This document shows positions 1-9,964 of a stretch of 64,000 nucleotides of DNA, in pieces. This stretch comes from Zygnema cylindricum. Lineage: Eukaryota > Streptophyta > Zygnematophyceae > Zygnematales > Zygnemataceae. The position numbers and the translations under genes are program-made. The DNA lies in NCBI GenBank assembly GCA_037447655.1, contig JBBHKE010001246.1:169849-233848 (forward strand), in the 5' to 3' direction. A model generated the notes under the pieces. The model ran no database searches and had not been told where the DNA came from. It was given only the letters and a program-made list of their open reading frames with translations. Position 1 is the first letter of the stretch, and the number at the start of each line of letters is the position of its first letter.

Positions 1-201
1 TTTAATGTGTTTGTCAATCGCTATTGGTTTGTGTAATTTACGGAACAGTTATTGTTATCGCTAACTGTTTGTGTAATTTAGGTCACAATTCTTGTTATCG
101 CTAACAGTTTGTGTAACTTAGGTTATAATTCTTGTTATCGCTAACAGTTTTTGTAATTTAGGTGACAGTTCTTGTTATTGCTAACAGTTTGTGTAATTTA
201 G
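1..201 (+). repeat. SatA 40-bp satellite, forward array
   Basis: About five tandem copies of a 40-bp AT-rich unit built on gttatcgctaacagtttgtg followed by taatttaggtaacaattctt. The array is cut by a solo LTR at 201/202 and resumes in the same orientation and phase at 1380. No coding content is seen. Confidence 0.93.
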
Positions 202-1379
202 TGAAACTCTGAGACCTCTATTGGCCCTCAGAGTATGCAGATCCAAAAGAAGCTAATCTAGATAGTGCCGACTCTTAACTTGATATAAACCCAAATGACT
301 GACCCCTTGACAGTCAGAACCCCAATATAGCTTCACCCCTGTGAAATAAGACTTTCTGTGTGCTCAGTTCCACCACAGAATGCAAAGTTAGAATATGACT
401 GTTGGATAACATTCGCCACTTTGACTTTCCCTTATAAATGCAACCACCCTGGCAAGCAAACACTCTAACGAACTACACCTCTGTGTAGCTTGGACTCCCC
501 TGAGTCCGCAGCAAAAAGAATCACTGAAAATGGTCAAGTAAATTGATAGTTATGGCTGGCCAAAGTTTGCCATTTATACAAGGTGCTCTCTGTGAGAGGC
601 TGCTATCTACCCAAAATTTTCTAAGTCCTATTCCCTCTCTAAAACTCTCTCTACTGAAGTACAGCACCAATCAAATTACTGTGTCGTACAGAAAAGTACA
701 GGTGCCGGCGTACTTTCTGTACGGCCATTGTACGACATGGCCAAAATGTCGACACGTGTAAAATCAAAATTAGTTCCTGTAATCTCCGGAATTCTCGTAA
801 TCCAATGTTATCACGCCACCTCTCATTTGACGTGTTAAATACCGTAAAACGCCAAAAGTACCTTTTTCCGTGATCGCGGCGCCTATAGCGGCCGTCCGAT
901 CAAAACCGGCTATAATCCTAGCCGCTGAAATTCGACGCGCGGTATTTGTTTCGCTATCAAAACAAATGCGCGATATTCGTTCTGTCGTCGTACCGTACTA
1001 CGCACTAATTCAAACTGTATCTATGCACTAAGTATGTATTCGCCGTTAAACGAATTAATCTACATGTAACGATTTATATATTTACTACATCTTATATATC
1101 GTAATACGTATCCTAGGCCTAACGGTCAGAGCTAACGTCTATTTGAAATTGACGGACGGCAGGTACTAGGATCAATTCCTGGGTTCGACAATTAACTTTT
1201 AGTAAATATATCTAATCCACCCCATGTCTTCTCTAATGAGCTTTAGGCAGCCATGGCTCTAGCTCCCTATCAAGCCTTCAGTGACTACAACAAGTGTGGG
1301 GGCTTGGAGAAGGGAGTCAAGGACAGACTGCCTTTGCTCTTTTTCTATAAAAGACCTAGAAAATACTCAAATATCAACA
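202..1379 (-). mobile_element. Solo LTR of an E1-related copia family
   Basis: On the minus strand it begins TGTTGATATTTGAG and ends GAGTTTCA, so it has TG...CA termini. It is flanked by a perfect 5-bp duplication TTTAG (197-201 and 1380-1384); removing one copy restores SatA. Read on the minus strand, its first 130 bases parallel the E1 LTR (TTTTCTAGG, the CACTTGTTG block, AGCCATGGCTGCC). The CAGCAAAA(A/G)GAATCACTGAAAA stretch is also shared. Its last 21 bases resemble the E1 LTR end that carries the gag start codon, but have ATA where E1 has ATG. There is no internal sequence, so this is what LTR-LTR recombination leaves behind. Confidence 0.85.
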
Positions 1380-1752
1380 TTTAGGAAACAATTTTTGATA
1401 TCGCTAACAGCTTGTGTAATTTTGGGTAACAATTCTTGGTACCACTAACAGTTTGTGTAATTTAGGTCACAATTCTTTTTATCGCTAACTATTTGTGTAC
1501 TTTAGGTATCAATTCTTGTTATCGCTAACTGTTTGTGTATTTTAGGTACCAATTCCTGTTATCGCTAACAGTTTGTGTAATTTAGGTAACAATTCTTGTT
1601 ATTGCTAACCGTTTGTGTAATTTAGGAAACAATTCTTGTAATCGCTAACAGTTTGTGTAATTTAGGTAACATTTCCTATTATCGCTAACAGTTTGTGTAA
1701 TTTAGGTAACAATTCTTTTTATCACTAACAATTTGTGTAATTTAGGTAACAA
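1380..1752 (+). repeat. SatA 40-bp satellite, forward array
   Basis: About nine 40-bp units in the same orientation as 1-201, with scattered substitutions. It ends with AACAA (1748-1752), the left copy of the E1 target-site duplication. Confidence 0.93.
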
Positions 1753-2751
1753 TGTTGAAATTACTAGATTTATGGGAGGTATTTTCTAGGTTTTAATTAA
1801 AATAAAAAATGAAAATAAACGCAAAGGCAACCTGCCTCCACCTTCTCTCTCTAGCCCCGATACTTGTTGCAGTGACTGAAAGAGAGAGAGGGGGGTGGAG
1901 CCATGGCTGCCTAAGCTCCATAGGCAGGGCTTAAGAGTGACCTAAGTTACTCTCAACCAAAAAGGTTGAGTCTGGCAGGACTCGAACCTCCGACCGGTAC
2001 GGCGAGACATAGCCGTCAACCCTTACCAGTCTATCGTAGTAGTCCGTTAGGATACATAGGGCTCGACAGCTATTTAAGCACTAGATAGACGACTAATCCG
2101 ATTAACGGAATTACAAATAGGATACATAGAAACCAGTTGAGGAATTAAGTACGCACGAAACAAATGTACTGGACATTTGTTTTTGAAAGGCTGGGAATTA
2201 AAGCCAGTTTGGATCCAACGGCCCGCACCATCGCCGGAATCCTAGAATGGCCGTCTTGGCGGTTTGCGGATGTAACATGACCTATCGACACGTGGTAAGA
2301 CATCATTCGGATGCGGGAATCCCGGGGAGCATAAGGGCAAGTCCAAAGGAGACAGACGTCCACTCCATGGCGTTGTCGTACACTAGCCGTAGAGAAAGTA
2401 CATCGGCCATAGTACTTGTCTGTACTGAACATTTTTCTGATTGGTTCGTACATCAGTAGATAGGGGTTGTGAGAGGGGTTTAGAACTTAGAGGATTGAGG
2501 ATGTAGCCGCCCCTCTCCCATCAAGCTAGTATATTATTCGGCATCTTTGCCACTTGATAATTAATTGCGTGGTTAAGCGTTTTCAGTGATTCCTTTTGCT
2601 GTGGACTCAGGGGAGTTCAGACTGCACAGGGATGCAGTTAGATTATCTATTTATCTGCTAGGGTAGCAGTTGCTCTCGTTGAAAGTGGGTTAGTCGAAAA
2701 TTACCTAGAGGCTTCCTCAATTTTTGTCCAAATGGAGGACACAGAATTGTA
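1753..2751 (+). repeat. E1 5' LTR
   Basis: Starts TGTTGAAATT. It ends ATTGTA where the 3' LTR ends ATTGCA, so the canonical terminal CA has become TA. An ATG at 2732-2734 opens the gag frame seven codons before the boundary. The terminal C-to-T change turns the boundary codon into TAG (2750-2752). A TATA-like stretch lies at 2530-2537. A minus-strand tRNA-like module with a perfect B-box consensus is at 1978-1988. Confidence 0.9.
2530..2537 (+). promoter_or_regulatory. Candidate TATA box of E1 LTR
   Basis: TATATTAT in the 5' LTR, with TATATAT at the matching place in the 3' LTR (7866-7872). It lies about 220 bp before the LTR end, a reasonable place for the U3/R boundary. This is inferred from position and composition only. 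Confidence 0.35.
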
Positions 2752-3655
2752 GGTTATGGGCCCACCCTCTACGGTGCCCATATTCAACGCATCTGGATTC
2801 ATTTACTGGGAAGCTATGATGACAGGGGCATTATGTGAGAAACGATACTGGGGTATTGTTAGTGGACAAGTGAAACGTCCATCTCAAGGAACTCCACAAG
2901 GGTTTGGAAAAGTAAGGTTTTTTGCAGCAAGATCTGCTCCAACGGAGGAGACAGATGATGGGGACAGTTGTGTGTTCAAAAAAGGGAAAGGAAAGGAGAC
3001 ACCTCTCACCACTATTGCCATGGCATCCGGAGCGTTTGCCGTGAAGACCGAGGAAAACGACATTCAGATGTGGGAGTACACCAATATGAATGCAAGGCAC
3101 TTCATTCTGAGGCACCTCACCCAAGCGTTGGCAACTTCTCACGTTCAAATCTTCAACGCTGAGGAGTTGTGGATGACCTTAGTGGAGATCTATAGAGGTG
3201 GCACTTTTAAGGAGCTTCAGCTGGCTGAGCAAAGACTGATCAGTTACACTTTCAAAGGGGGAAAGATGTTGGACTATTACACCAATCTCTCTTGTCTATA
3301 CATGGAGATGGAGAGTGCCGGATGGACAGGCACTATGAAGATGAAAGTTAACACTCTCATCATGAAGTTGCCGGAGGAGTATGAAAATATAGTGTACCGA
3401 GTGCAACAAATGGATGATAGTGCTTAGAAGTGGAGCACCGTGGTTCGAATGATACTCGTACAGGAAAACACTATTGAGATCCGAAGAGGAGGAAAGAGCG
3501 TGCAAGCTCTAGCTGCCGGAACTGACCGGTGGAGGAAGGATCCGAAAAAGCCGTACCACAACCTCAAAGGAGAGAAAGATCAATCTGGAGAACCGAGGAC
3601 TCCAAAGGGCCTTTGTCATTTCTCTAAGGTGATTGCATCAAGCTATCGGAGTTGA
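2732..3655 (+). pseudogene. gag: E1 gag (broken)
   Basis: The frame starts in the LTR (ATG 2732), meets a TAG at 2750-2752, restarts at the Met of 2756, stops at TAG 3425-3427 and continues in the same frame to a TGA at 3653-3655. It encodes the copia capsid region (UBN2/DUF4219 type): the early PIFNASGFIYWEAM motif matches the PIF..YWA/ED motif of the other elements. After it come about 60 residues absent from the E4 gag, then a recognisable second half (AEELWMTLVEIY, LPEEYENIVYRV). The CCHC knuckle near 3610-3640 is degenerate, with only part of the Cys pattern before the frame breaks. The product would be the particle-forming nucleocapsid precursor. Confidence 0.8.
2752..2766 (+). promoter_or_regulatory. 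E1 primer-binding site (half-tRNA initiator Met type)
   Basis: GGTTATGGGCCCACC follows the LTR directly. As I recall the plant initiator tRNA-Met sequence, these 15 bases are the exact complement of part of its anticodon arm; animal initiator tRNA would match two fewer bases. Priming from inside the tRNA is known for Drosophila copia, whereas most plant copia elements use the tRNA 3' end. The site overlaps the gag frame, and its ATG is the codon for the conserved Met of Val-Met-Gly. Confidence 0.75.
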
Positions 3656-5438
3656 GGCTCCAAGAAAATTGTGGAGGTGGTTCTTCCGGAGGAAAAAAAA
3701 AAGCACTTGTGGTCACACGAGTGAAAGGAGAGACCGAGGAGGACGAGTCCTCCGAGGAGGAGGATGGAGAGCTTCTTCTTGACGAATATCTAGAGGAGAA
3801 GGAGATCCCTCGAAAACAGAAGTGTGCCATTGGAGCCATTCGCGAAGCACCTGAGGAGGGATGGATCATTGACTCAGGTGCATCGAAGCATATGTGTCGT
3901 GACAGGCACCTCTTCACTAAGCTAAGAAAGATCCCCACTGTGGAAATAGAGTATGGGGATGAAAGAGTAGTTATAACAGATCTTGTGGGATCAGTAGATC
4001 TGAAAGTCTTAGTGGAGGGTAAAACTTCTATTCTCAACTTCTCAGATGTGCTTTACATTCCTCAGTTGAGTAAGAATCTTGTGTCTACTTCTGTGTTAGA
4101 TGACAAGGAATTTGATACCTTCACTAGAAAGGGAGTCTTTACAGCTAAGTATGGAGATGAAGTCTACTTCACAGCTGATAAGGGTAGCCAAGGAATGTTT
4201 AGGCTCAACCTGAGTAATGAAAAGAAGAGTGCTTACTATGATGGTGTTCCGAGCTTGATGATTTGGCATAAGCGTTTGGGACATGTGCATTTTGATAGAT
4301 TGAGGGAAATGAAGAAGCTGGGTGTAGTAGAGGGCACTCAGTTTGGGGATAATTAGATGATGGATGATTGTAGTGGCTGTGCCCAAGGTAAGGCTCACAG
4401 ACTTCCCTTTCCTAAAACTGCCACATATAGAGGTGAGAAAGTACTAGATCTGGTCCACACATATATCTAGAGACCAGCAAGGGTGCCTTCAATTGGGGGA
4501 AAGAGGTATATGTTAACAATTATCGATGATCTGTCCAGATATTCCAGAGTCTACTTCCTGAAAACAAAGTCTGAAAAACCAAAATACTTTAGAGAATACA
4601 AAGCCTGGTGTGAGAAGTTGCACAGAACCCCCATTAAGAGAGTAATGAGTGATAATGGGGGAGAGTACACCTCTAACCAGTTTGAAGATTACTTGAGAGA
4701 TGAGGGAGTTCAGCATCAGAAAATTGTACCAAATAATCCAGAACAAAATAGGGTAGTTGAGAGGTTAAACTGGACTTTGAAGATAGTGTGTGCAGCATGT
4801 TGGCGGATAAGAAAATAGGAAGAAGATTTTGGGCAGAGGCCATGAACTATGCTAACTACATTAAGAATAGAGTCCTCACCACTGCTGTTAAAGGAATGAC
4901 CCCTTATGAGAGATGGGTTGGAAAGAAACCAAATGTTTCTCACTTGAAAGTATTCGGTAGTCAAGTTTACAATGTTGACACAGATAAGAAAAACTGGAAA
5001 CTAGATGCTAAAGGGAAACAAGGATATTTTGTGGGATATGATGAGGATGTCAAAGGATATAGAGTCTATGACTTAGCTAAACAATATATCATTCTGGTAA
5101 AGCATCTAGTTGTCATGGATGAATGGAAGTCTTTTGATCCCTTCAAACACACTAACAAAATCAGAATCAGCTTTGAGTCTGAGAGTGAGGAAGACTTAGA
5201 TCTTCCCAAAATGGACACTAGTGAAAACATGATTGCAGATCCAGGGGAGATAAAAGATGGGGGAGATATACCAAAATCTCCTCATATTCCTACACCCTTT
5301 GAGGAGAGAGAGGAAGAGGAGTCCGAACCGGTTCCAATGGATAGGGGAGCTGATGAGACAGTTCGGAGGAATCCAAGGCTTCCCTCTATTCTAGCTTCGG
5401 ACTTTGAGGGAGGACGGAGGGGCAGCAACAGACTTTAA
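3652..5438 (+). pseudogene. pol: E1 protease-integrase region of pol (broken)
   Basis: Frame 1 (3652-4818) carries an acidic linker, the aspartic protease motif GWIIDSGASKHMC and the pre-integrase zinc domain (WHKRLGHVHF). TAG stops lie at 4354-4356 and about 4468. The integrase core follows: LTIIDDLSRYSRVYF gives the first Asp, MSDNGGEYTSNQF the second, and the glutamate is in VVERLN. Near 4785 the frame shifts to 4788-5438, which continues with FWAEAMNYANYIKNR and the VSHLKVFGSQVY region typical of the copia integrase C-terminus. The tail is the acidic linker before RT. Catalytic residues are all visible, but the chain is not translatable as one piece. Confidence 0.87.
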
Positions 5439-5556
5439 GGAAAACAGGCTGCTTGCAAGGTAACAAAGCTTTCTCATCCAAATGAGCCTCAGTCATACTT
5501 GGAGGCAATAGACAGTCCGGAGAAAAAAAGGTGGGTCAGAGCCACCAAATGATGAG

Positions 5557-7076
5557 ATGGCTTCAATCATGGAGAAAAATACTTGGGAACTGGTGGACTA
5601 TCCACCAGATAGAAAACCCATTGGGTGTAAATGGGTATTTAAACTGAAATTGAATCCAGATAACACCATTGAGAGATTTAAGGCTCGGCTGGTGGCAAAA
5701 GGATTCACTCAAAAAGAGGGGATAGATTATGAGGAGACCTTTGCTCCGGTAGTTCGATTCCCACCTGTAAGGATTCTCTTTAGTCTAGCAGCAGCGGAGA
5801 CATGGAAATTCACCAGATGGATATCAAAACCGCCTTCCTCAACGTTGAACTAGACGAAGAAATCTTCATGCGTGAACCAGAAGGTTTTGTAGAGGAAGGA
5901 GAGGAAAGCAAAGTCTGCAGACTTATAAAGTCCTTATATGGACTAAAGCAGGCCCCCAGACAATGGAATAAGAAACTAGATGAGTTTCTTACCAGTCTGG
6001 GGTATATTCGGATTAGTTCTGACCACTCTATTTACATGTTTGAGGATGAAAATGGTGTAATTTTTATTGCAATTTATGTGGATGATTTGCTAGTATTGAG
6101 TAAGTCTATGGAGAAGATAAATAGGTTAAAGAAAGATATGGGAAGTAGATTTGACATGAAGGATTTAGGAGAGGCTAAATATATTCTAGGAATTCAAATG
6201 GAAAGGGATATGGAGTAAAGGATCATCATACTTACACAGAAAGAGGCTATAGGAAATATGCTAGAGAAATTTCAGATGGAAAATGCAAACACTTGTACCA
6301 CTCCCAAGGACCTAAAGAAAGTCAGTGATGGGAGTGTAGAAGGAGATGTGATAATGCTAGATGATCAGATAAGTCTAGAGGAAAGGTTGTTTATGAAATC
6401 TATTCCTTACAGACAGGTTGTATGAAGTCTGATTTACTTTATGAATTGTACCAGGCCTGACATACCTGTAGCAATTGGAGTCATTAGTAGGAGTCTTAAT
6501 GATCCTAGAAAGAAAGACTGGGAGGCAGCCAAGAGGGTAATGAGATACCTGGTGGGAATTAGGGATCTATGGTTGCATTTGGGAGGAGAGCACACTGACA
6601 TCACTACTTGGAGTGATGCCAGTTATGGGGATGCACCTATGAGAAGATGCACTTCTGGGTATGTATTGTATGTGGGGGAAGGTGCTTGTTGTTGGAGTAG
6701 TAAGCAACAAAAGGTTGTCGCTCTGTCCACTATGGAGGCTGAGTACATGGCCTCTTGTTTTGCTGTGAAAGAGCTGATGTGGGTGAAGTCCTTGTTGCAA
6801 GAATTGGGGTACATGAAGAAGGGAGTACATGAAGTGTTTTGTGATAATCAGGCTGCAATTGCAATTGCAGCCAATCCAAAACATCATTTCAAAGCTAAGC
6901 ATATGGATATAAGATTGAGCTTTGTGAGGGAAAAAGTGGAAAACAAAATTGTGAATTTGGTGTATAGGAGTGATGGGGAAATGGTGGCTGATATGATGAC
7001 AAAGCCTGTGCCATCTCCCAAGCTAAAGTATTGTAGAGAAAAATGTGGATTAAAACAGAAAATAAAATTAGACTAG
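5557..7076 (+). pseudogene. pol: E1 reverse transcriptase-RNase H (broken)
   Basis: The RT begins in frame at 5557 ([22 protein letters not shown]) and shifts frame near 5802-5850. It continues through [36 protein letters not shown] and the intact YVDD active site at 6075-6086. In-frame stops are TAA 6216-6218 and TGA 6423-6425. The RNase H domain follows with TWSDASYGDAP, STMEAEYMA and CDNQAAIAIA, ending at TAG 7074-7076, 13 bp before the 3' LTR. RT and RNase H copy the element RNA into DNA inside the particle. The interval 5439-5556 is a damaged linker. Confidence 0.9.
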
Positions 7077-7089
7077 AAAATAAAAAGAG

Positions 7090-8087
7090 TGTTGAAATCA
7101 CTAAATTTATGGGAGGTATTTTCTAGGTCGTAATTAAAATAAAAAATGAAAAGAAAAGGAAAGGCAGCCTGCCTCCACCTTCTCTCTCTAGCCCCCATAC
7201 TTGTTGCAGTCACTGAAGGAGAGAGAGGGCGGTGGAGCCATGGCTGCCTTAGCTCCATAGGCAGGGCTTAAGAGTGACCTAAGTCACTCTCAACCAAAAA
7301 GGTTGAGTCCGGCAGGACTCGAACCTCCGACCAGTAGGGCGAGGCATAGCGGTCAACCCTTACCAGTCTGTCGTAGTAGTCCGTTAGAATACATAGGGCT
7401 CGACAGCTATTTAAGCACTAGATAGACGACTAATCCGATTCACAGAATTACAAATAGGATACATAGAAACTAGTTGAGGAATTAAGTGCGCACGAAACAA
7501 ATGTACCGAACATTTGTTTTTGAACGGCGGGGAATTAAAGCCGGTTTGGATCCAACGGCCCGCACCATCGCCGGGGTCCCAGAATGGCTGTCTTGGCAGT
7601 TTGCGGATGTAACATGACCTATCGACACGTGGCAAGACATCATTGGGAAGCGGGAATCTCGGGGAGCATAAGGGCAAGTCCAAAGGAGACAGACGTCCAC
7701 TCCATGGCGTTGTCGTACACTAGGCTACAGAAAGTACATCGGCCATAGTACTTGTCTGTACTGAATAGTCTTCTGATTGGTTCGTACATCAGTAAATAGG
7801 GGTTGTGAGAGGGGTTTAGAACTTAGAGGATTGAGGATGTAGCCGCCCCTCTCCCAACAAGCTTGTATATATTTCGGCATCTTTGCCACTTGATAATTAA
7901 TCGCCTAGTTAGGCGTTTTCAGTGATTCTTTTTGCTGTGGACTCAGGGGAGTTCAGCCTGCACACGGGTGCAGTCAGATTATCTATTTATCTGCTAGGGT
8001 AGAAGTTGCTCTCATTGAAACTGGGTTAGTGGAAAACTACCTAGAGGCTTCCTCAATTTTGGTCCAAATGGAGGACACAGAATTGCA
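7090..8087 (+). repeat. E1 3' LTR
   Basis: 998 bp, starting TGTTGAAATC and ending ATTGCA with the canonical CA. The gag start codon is repeated at 8068-8070. The purine-rich run just upstream (7077-7089) is the likely polypurine tract. The B-box-like GGACTCGAACC is at 7315-7325 and the TATA-like run at 7866-7872. Many substitutions separate it from the 5' LTR. Confidence 0.92.
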
Positions 8088-9056
8088 AACAATTCTTGTA
8101 ATCGCTAACTGTTTGTGTAATTTAGGTAACAATACTTGTTATCGCTAACAGTTATTGTAATGTAGGTAACAATTCTTGTTATCGCTAATAGTTTGTGTAA
8201 TTTAGGTATTAATTCTTGTTATCGCTAACAGTTTTTGTAATAAAGGTAACAATTCTTGTTATCGCTAACAATTTGTGTAGTTTAAGTAAAAGTTCTTGTT
8301 ATCGCTAACAATTTGTGTAAGTTAGGTAACAATTAATGTAAGCACCAACAGTGTGTGTAATTAAGATAAAAATTATTGTTGTCGCTAACTGTTTGGTTAA
8401 TTTAGGTAACAATTCTTCTTATCGCTAACTGTTTGTGTAATTTAGGTTACAATTATTGTTATCCCTAACAATTTGTGTAGTTTAAGAAACTATTCTTTTA
8501 TCGCTAACAGTATGTGTTATTTAGGAAACAATTTTTGTTATCGCTAACAGTTTGTGTAATTTCTGTAACAATTCTTGTTATCCCTAATAGTTTGTGTAAT
8601 TTAGGTAACATTTATTGTCTAACAGTTTTTGTAATTTAGGTAACAATTCTTGTTATCCCTAACAGTTTGTGTAATTTATGTAACAATTTTTGTTATCGCT
8701 AACAGTTTTTGTAATATAGGTTACAATTTTTGTTATCGCTAACAATTTGTGTAGTTTAAGTAACAGTTCTTGTTATCGCTAACAGTTTGTGTAATTTAGG
8801 TAACAATTATTGTTATCGTTAAATATTTGGTTGATTTAGGTAACAATTCTTGTTATCGCTAACTGTTTGGTTGATTTAGGTAACAATTCTTGTTATTGCT
8901 AACTGTTTGTGTAATTTAGGTAACAATTTTTGTTATCGCTAACAAATTTTTTAATTTAGGTAATAATTCTTGTTATTGCTAACAATTTTTGTAGTTTAAG
9001 TAACAATTTTTGTTATCGCTAACAATTTGTGTAATTTAGGTAAAAATTCTTGGTAT
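8088..9056 (+). repeat. SatA 40-bp satellite, forward array
   Basis: About 24 units of the 40-bp repeat, forward orientation. Variants with gtttggttaattt instead of gtttgtgtaattt, and with agtttaagtaacag, recur. It begins with the right copy of the E1 duplication and ends ...cttggtat against E2. Confidence 0.93.
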
Positions 9057-9878
9057 TGTTGTTCTACAACCACCGGTGCAGGTGGAGGAGCAGCAATAGT
9101 AGTAGAAGTAGACATGATACACTCTCAGAAATTATCAAGAATCCTACCAACCAGCTGTTCTTAAGTGCTCACCAATTCTTATACAAGCATCCAAACCTCA
9201 CAAAACTCTATCAGAATATAAAGTAGCATAAACACTCACAACTCCCAAAGTTTCAGCATAATTGACTTAACAACACTCAAGATATAATACTCAGAAGTTT
9301 CCCAAAAACTGTTTGCAGTTTTACTACTTGGAAGTCTAGATACATAAAAATGCTTTAAGTCCTAAGTCTTATACTTTCGGTGTTCTACCACCGATAATAG
9401 TGTACCTCAGAGGTACGTCCAAAATCAACCCACCTACTGAGATCTACGTGTCCTTGATCGTGCCAACCCAATCTATCATTGTACAGTCAATATTACTCAG
9501 AATCTAGATTAAGTGTTTTTACAAATACTTGTCGGCTAAGTCACTTGTGATACTCTTATGAATCTCGTCCGTTGACTAGATTCATATCACTCGCAGCTGC
9601 GTTGTCCCGTACCGTATCACATTTATATCACCCGCGGCTGAGGTGTCCTGCACCGAATCATATCCAAGATAGTAGCAGCTGCGTTGTCCGTACGGATCTA
9701 TCCAAAGTAACCGCAGCTGCGTTTGTCCTGTCTGTGTCGCAGCTTCGCTGTTGCGCTGCTGCGCAGCTCTGCTGTATAGCACCTTCGCTACTCTTCTGTA
9801 TAGCAGCTGCGCTGCTGTCTGTATAGTTGCTGCGCTGCTGCGCTGCTTTGAGACTAAAAGCTTTCCAAAAAGACAACA
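9057..9878 (-). repeat. E2 3' LTR
   Basis: On the minus strand it starts TGTTGTCTTTTTGG and ends GTAGAACAACA. U3 carries four repeats of a 38-41 bp unit containing GCAGCTGCGTTGTCC or a variant (starting near 9593, 9634, 9675, 9713). A denser CAGCTGCGCTGCTG-rich block follows to about 9848. The gag start ATG is intact here (9115-9113, minus). Confidence 0.9.
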
Positions 9879-9895
9879 CTCCCCTAAAGCTTTAG
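9879..9895 (-). promoter_or_regulatory. E2 polypurine tract
   Basis: On the minus strand the bases before the 3' LTR read CTAAAGCTTTAGGGGAG, which primes plus-strand DNA. E6 has the same sequence next to its LTR, and E3 and E4 have close versions. The first 12 bases are a perfect palindrome. Confidence 0.75.
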
Positions 9896-9964
9896 AATCA
9901 GTATACCAGCGCAGCTGCGGTGATAAACTAGCGCAGTATCGCAGCATAGGAGTATAGCAATTAG

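Larger units (their letters stand above)
1753..8087 (+). mobile_element. E1: full-length degenerate Ty1/copia element
   Basis: A 6.3-kb element with LTRs at 1753-2751 and 7090-8087 (999 and 998 bp) and a perfect target-site duplication AACAA (1748-1752 and 8088-8092). Excising it restores an uninterrupted SatA unit. The domain order gag, protease, integrase, RT, RNase H is the Ty1/copia (Pseudoviridae) order. Gag-pol is broken by several in-frame stops and at least four frameshifts, so it is not autonomous. It is the only complete plus-strand element in the window. It is also the most diverged: its PPT and LTRs differ from the others, and its gag holds extra sequence. Confidence 0.93.

Noticed and set aside
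543-761. 72-codon plus-strand frame
   Set aside because: Lies within the solo LTR and matches no protein pattern.
1978-2050. A functional tRNA gene
   Set aside because: B-box and one hairpin are visible, but I could not find a matching acceptor stem or a normal 7-base anticodon loop; kept only as a finding.
2145-2459. Overlapping frames of 102 and 70 codons on both strands
   Set aside because: Both lie in the E1 5' LTR; matching frames in the 3' LTR have different breaks, so they are not conserved.
9572-9957. Frames rich in Ala, Gln, Cys and Leu on both strands
   Set aside because: Translation of the CAGCTG/CTGCTG repeats in the E2 LTR; the same peptide runs appear at 14659-14947.
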